DNA of 9,046 bases from an uncultured Clostridia bacterium. Its GTDB lineage: Bacteria > Bacillota > Clostridia > Oscillospirales > Acutalibacteraceae. A program made the position numbers and the translations under genes. The notes below the pieces were generated by a model, which saw only the letters and a list, made by a program, of their open reading frames with translations, searched no databases and was not told the origin of the DNA. The stretch covers positions 1 through 9,046 of the forward strand of contig CAMUZD010000049.1 of assembly GCA_947165115.1 (NCBI GenBank), written 5' to 3'. Below, one piece after another: positions 5,849 through 9,046 of this stretch (positions are counted from its first letter, which is position 1; every line of letters begins with the position of its first letter).

Positions 5849-7270
5849 TTATGATTCTGCGTTTTCGAGTTCCTGTTTCTTTGCGGTTACTGCGTCGAGA
5901 ATTTCGCGCTTGTAGTCGCCGTAAATCTTATATCTGCCTGCGAAAATGATAAGGGAGATAATCAGCATTATCGGGGGCACTATAAACATCATAAAGGTAA
6001 TCGCGCTGTTTGCCGCGTGATTGACAACCGTCTCCGTCGCGCCCTTGCTGAAATCGTATTTTGTGGCGACGAATGCGGAATACATGATAATCGACTGCAG
6101 GGTATATGCCATCTTCTGAAGGAAGCCCTTCATCGAGAAGGTCAGGCTCTGGTTCCTGGTGCCGAGCTTGTATTCGCCGTAGTCAACGATATCCGCGAGC
6201 ATAACGGTCTGATTGACGAACATCGAGCCGATTCCGATTGAAGCGATAAGGTAGCAGATGCCGAGCGCAAGCACGTTTCCGCCGAAAAAGTAGCCGACAA
6301 CCGCCATGCCGATATAGCCGACAGTCGCCGCGGTCAGAGAGAGACGGTAGGTCGAGCGGTTTGTCATGAATTTATCGCAGATCGGGATAACGAGAATCGA
6401 GAGCACCGAGCCGACCGAGCCGAGCAGATTGAATTTTGACTGCAGAGTAAGATCACCGCGCACCTGCAGGAAATAATAGCTGCTGATGCCCGAGGTCATA
6501 TAGTAGCCGCAGTTTGAAATCATTGCAAAGAGCATAAAGGTCAGCAGCTGGTCGTTGTGTCTGATAACCCCGAGCGCCTTGCGGAAGGAGAATTTCTCTC
6601 CTGATTTCACAGACGACGTCTCCTTGGTTGAGACTACCGTTATCATCGCGAAGAAAATGAGAGCGACCGAAGCGATAATGCTCCATTTTCCGAAGCCCCT
6701 GCTGAGCCCCTGAGCGCTGAGAGTCTCGAGCTTTGTGCCCGATTCGCCCGCGAATTTCACTACGATAATCGAGGTGAAAATCGAGACGATCCCCTGACCG
6801 AGGCCCGAGAAGGTGCGCGCAATGGTCGAAACGAGGTTTCTGTCCTTCTCCTCGGTGGCGAAGGTCGGAATCATGCTCCAGAACGGAATATCCGCGAGAG
6901 TATTCGTCATGCCCCAGAGCACATAGAATACCGCGACGAGCACATAGACGACCGCCGTCTTCGCGTTGAAGCCCGCGATATTGAAAAGGAGCGAGAGAAC
7001 TATCGCATTGAATATCGCGCCGGTCAGAATCCACGGGCGGTATTTACCCATCTTCGTATTTGTCCTGTCAACTATCGAGCCCATCATCGGGTCATTCACA
7101 CCGTCCCAGATTCTTGCGAGCGGGGCGAGAATCAGCAGGAAGACAGGGCTGATTTTAAGGGCGTTTGTCAGATACAGCGAGAGATATGAATAGAACAGGC
7201 CGTAGCTTAAATCAAGGCCTATCGCGCCTACGCCGTATCCGATTTTTTCGGAAAGCGGAACTTTTTTCAT
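5849..7270 (-). CDS. GPH-family (MelB-like) sugar:cation symporter
   Basis: A 473-residue inner-membrane protein with about 12 predicted membrane helices, of the glycoside-pentoside-hexuronide:cation symporter family, which imports glycosides or sugars with Na+, Li+ or H+. Family signatures are SEKIGYGVGAIGLDLSYG at the N-terminus, RIWDGVNDPMMGSIVDRT (53-70), GKYRPWIL (75-82) and ADIPFWSMIPT (126-136). Four acidic residues known to hold the cation or substrate in MelB (Asp19, 55, 59, 124) have clear counterparts here: Asp20, Asp56, Asp60 and Asp127. A charged cytoplasmic tail follows the last helix. The ATG at 7270 has AAAGGAA about 10 nt upstream, overlapping the preceding stop. Only 15 nt separate it from the phosphoesterase gene. 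The substrate is unknown; galM in the same operon favours a hexose or hexose-containing glycoside. Confidence 0.94.
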   Translation of the reverse strand: MKKVPLSEKIGYGVGAIGLDLSYGLFYSYLSLYLTNALKISPVFLLILAPLARIWDGVNDPMMGSIVDRTNTKMGKYRPWILTGAIFNAIVLSLLFNIAGFNAKTAVVYVLVAVFYVLWGMTNTLADIPFWSMIPTFATEEKDRNLVSTIARTFSGLGQGIVSIFTSIIVVKFAGESGTKLETLSAQGLSRGFGKWSIIASVALIFFAMITVVSTKETSSVKSGEKFSFRKALGVIRHNDQLLTFMLFAMISNCGYYMTSGISSYYFLQVRGDLTLQSKFNLLGSVGSVLSILVIPICDKFMTNRSTYRLSLTAATVGYIGMAVVGYFFGGNVLALGICYLIASIGIGSMFVNQTVMLADIVDYGEYKLGTRNQSLTFSMKGFLQKMAYTLQSIIMYSAFVATKYDFSKGATETVVNHAANSAITFMMFIVPPIMLIISLIIFAGRYKIYGDYKREILDAVTAKKQELENAES

Positions 7271-7285
7271 GGTTTATGAATTCCT

Positions 7286-9046
7286 TTATGCGTTAATTGT
7301 AGAGAGAAATCTGCTGAAAAGCATCATAACGGGAGCCAGCATCTTGATAATTATTCCCGTGAATTTCCAGGTGGATTTAAGACTGAGCTTTGAAAGAATC
7401 GCAGAGATTATCCTGCCTAGGAGCGTATCCCCGAAGATGTCGTCGGGGCTCTTTGAATTCTCTGATTTTGAAATTCCGAAGGAGTCCGCGAGCTTAGCCT
7501 CGCCGTCGATAATCTGATAAGCGTTGTAATAGAGCTTATTGCCGTCAACGGTGATTGCCGAGAACATCGGATAATCGTTTTCAACTATACATTCGGCGCG
7601 GTCGAAGTATTTATCGCATTTCTCCGCCTCGACCTCCTGATATTCCTTGACTCCCGACGAGCAGATAATCGAATAAACCGTGCCCTGCGGATCGAGCTTC
7701 ATATCATATTCGACGCCGTTGTAGGTTTCCTTCGCAGTCTGAGTCGGCACGGCCGCATTTGCGTTCATGACTCCCGTGCGGGTATAGACGTGATTATGCC
7801 CTTCAAGCACGAGGTCAACTCCGAGATAGGGAAGCAGAGCGGAGAGCTGATTGCGAAGATTGACGGTTTCCTTATCCTTGTAATAGATGCCTGTCGCGTA
7901 GAGCGCCTTGTTAAGCACGACTATGTGCCAGTCGTCATCCGAGGACTGAATATCTTTCTTCATCCACTCGAGCTGTTTGTCGCTCAGTTTCTTGTCTTCC
8001 ATATCGTTGGTGTTGAGCACCGTAAAATGGACATTATTGTAATCGTATGAATAGAACACACCGGAATCAAGGTCCTGCTCGGGAACATTCGCGAGCGAGA
8101 AATAATTTGAAATCACATTCTCGGCATCCTCGTGATTGCCCGAAGCCGGCATAAACGGCATTGAGCGGAATGTATCGGAGGAATTGAAGAAATAATTCCA
8201 GTGTTTCATATTTTCGCCGAAATCGACCTGGTCGCCGTTTGAAACGGTGAACCGCGCATCGGGATAGAGCGAGGTTCCCGCGTCCATAACCGAAGCATAG
8301 GTTTCATAATGGCTCGGTCTCTGCGCCTGAGGATCTGTTATATTGATAAAGGTGAACGCCTCATCTTTGCCACCCGAGGTTGTTATCACGCCTGGCTCAC
8401 TCCACCAGCCTTTTTCGGCGGAGCCGACTCTGTAGGAATACTTTTTGCCCGGTTCAAGCCCCGTCAGAGTGACTGTATGCTTGATATAATCCTTGCCGAA
8501 AGGCAGAATTCCTATGAAGCCGAGATCGGCGCCGGGATATTTCAGAATCACGCTTTCGCTTGAAGCTTTGATTCCGCCGCCTGTTGTTGCTCTGCCGGTG
8601 AACTGCGGGTTTTCGCTGTAATCGAGAAGTTCGATATCCGTATCCTCAATGCTGTATTTTGTAATCCAGCTTATCGTCGCGCCGGTTGACGGATCCGCGG
8701 CGAGAGTCATATTCAGGTCGTTCGGCAGGCGGTAATCGTCTTTCGTCGCCTCAAAATCAACCGAGCCCGAATATGTTATCGTAATATTGTTATCCCTGAC
8801 CTTGTCGGGATTATCGTCGAAAACGAGGGACTTAATCATCCACTTGATTGTCGCGCCCCACGCCTCAAACTGTGATTTTGTGAGATATTTATCAAGAAGC
8901 AGGGTGTTGAGAATATTGTCAATTGAACTGTAATCCTCGGGAACGAGCGGTATGGCGAGAACCTTCTCGACTATGTTGACTATAGAATTGTCGCCGCCGA
9001 ATATTCTGATGAATATCGCGTTGAGAAGTCTGCCGAAGAGGGCGAA
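7286..9046 (-). CDS. Purple-acid-phosphatase-like metallophosphoesterase, N-terminus outside window
   Basis: The frame is open to the window edge, giving 586 codons; the ATG at 8839 is internal. Residue numbers count from 9046. After a hydrophobic, helical N-terminal part comes a fibronectin-like domain (about 107-224: LTAADP-type strands, TVTLTGLEPGKKYSYRVGS), then the metallophosphoesterase domain with Asp238 (NITDPQ), GDQVD (Asp272), GNHE (Asn304) and GHNHVY (His417, His419). The usual metal-ligand His between these last two, expected in the IVVLNKALYATG block, is Asn379. The C-terminus (about 541-586) is a hydrophobic, lysine-dotted tail that could bind membrane. Family members are usually exported and cleave phosphate mono- or diesters; export cannot be checked because the signal region is missing. 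It is the most upstream visible gene of the sugar-transport operon. Activity may be altered by the missing ligand. Confidence 0.9.
   Translation of the reverse strand, partial: FALFGRLLNAIFIRIFGGDNSIVNIVEKVLAIPLVPEDYSSIDNILNTLLLDKYLTKSQFEAWGATIKWMIKSLVFDDNPDKVRDNNITITYSGSVDFEATKDDYRLPNDLNMTLAADPSTGATISWITKYSIEDTDIELLDYSENPQFTGRATTGGGIKASSESVILKYPGADLGFIGILPFGKDYIKHTVTLTGLEPGKKYSYRVGSAEKGWWSEPGVITTSGGKDEAFTFINITDPQAQRPSHYETYASVMDAGTSLYPDARFTVSNGDQVDFGENMKHWNYFFNSSDTFRSMPFMPASGNHEDAENVISNYFSLANVPEQDLDSGVFYSYDYNNVHFTVLNTNDMEDKKLSDKQLEWMKKDIQSSDDDWHIVVLNKALYATGIYYKDKETVNLRNQLSALLPYLGVDLVLEGHNHVYTRTGVMNANAAVPTQTAKETYNGVEYDMKLDPQGTVYSIICSSGVKEYQEVEAEKCDKYFDRAECIVENDYPMFSAITVDGNKLYYNAYQIIDGEAKLADSFGISKSENSKSPDDIFGDTLLGRIISAILSKLSLKSTWKFTGIIIKMLAPVMMLFSRFLSTINA

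Noticed and set aside
7286..8839. ATG at 8839 as the start of the phosphoesterase
   Set aside because: The frame continues without a stop to 9046 and no ribosome site precedes this ATG; the preceding codons read as protein (e.g. FEAWGATIKWMIKS), so the Met is internal.

Overview
The window reads as chromosomal DNA of an anaerobic gut-type Firmicute, probably an Oscillospirales/Ruminococcaceae-like Clostridium relative. The grounds are strong AGGAGG-type ribosome sites, fairly GC-rich genes separated by AT-rich spacers, an EFR1-type flavodoxin/ferredoxin protein, and an OmpR/HisKA pair of clostridial type. This placement is inference, because there is no rRNA or other marker gene. Every gene I can support lies on the minus strand, so transcription runs from high to low coordinates. 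No tRNA, rRNA, CRISPR array, insertion sequence or phage gene was seen.

Region A (9046 down to 2839) looks like one six-gene operon. In transcription order it holds a purple-acid-phosphatase-like metallophosphoesterase (5' end outside the window), a MelB-like GPH sugar:cation symporter, a TetR-family regulator, an RluA-family pseudouridine synthase, an EFR1-type flavodoxin-ferredoxin protein, and the aldose 1-epimerase galM. Junctions are +15, +20, -17, -4 and +2 nt, so translation is probably coupled. A plausible joint role is sugar capture: an outer phosphoesterase frees a sugar, the symporter imports it, GalM equilibrates its anomers, and TetR controls the unit. The pseudouridine synthase and the EFR1 protein do not fit that story directly.

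Region B (2838 to 2665) is an intergenic spacer with a run of 7-bp repeats just after galM and a likely promoter (TATAAT) for the next unit. Region C (2664 to 419) is a two-component system, an OmpR-type response regulator followed by a membrane histidine kinase. Between the two genes sits a strong hairpin. The kinase most likely starts at a TTG at 1906, directly behind a GGAGGAG site, and not at an upstream TTG that lies in the hairpin.

Region D (418 to 1) holds a short AT-rich spacer and the first 108 codons of a protein with a Pro/Glu/Ala-rich, then Gly/Tyr-rich N-terminus. Its main domain lies outside the window.

The region is mostly ordinary. The points most worth a second look are an Asn in place of a metal-ligand His in the phosphoesterase, similar amphipathic segments near both ends of that protein, the hairpin between regulator and kinase, the heptamer repeat, and the mixed operon content. 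I found no clear evidence for a wholly new system.
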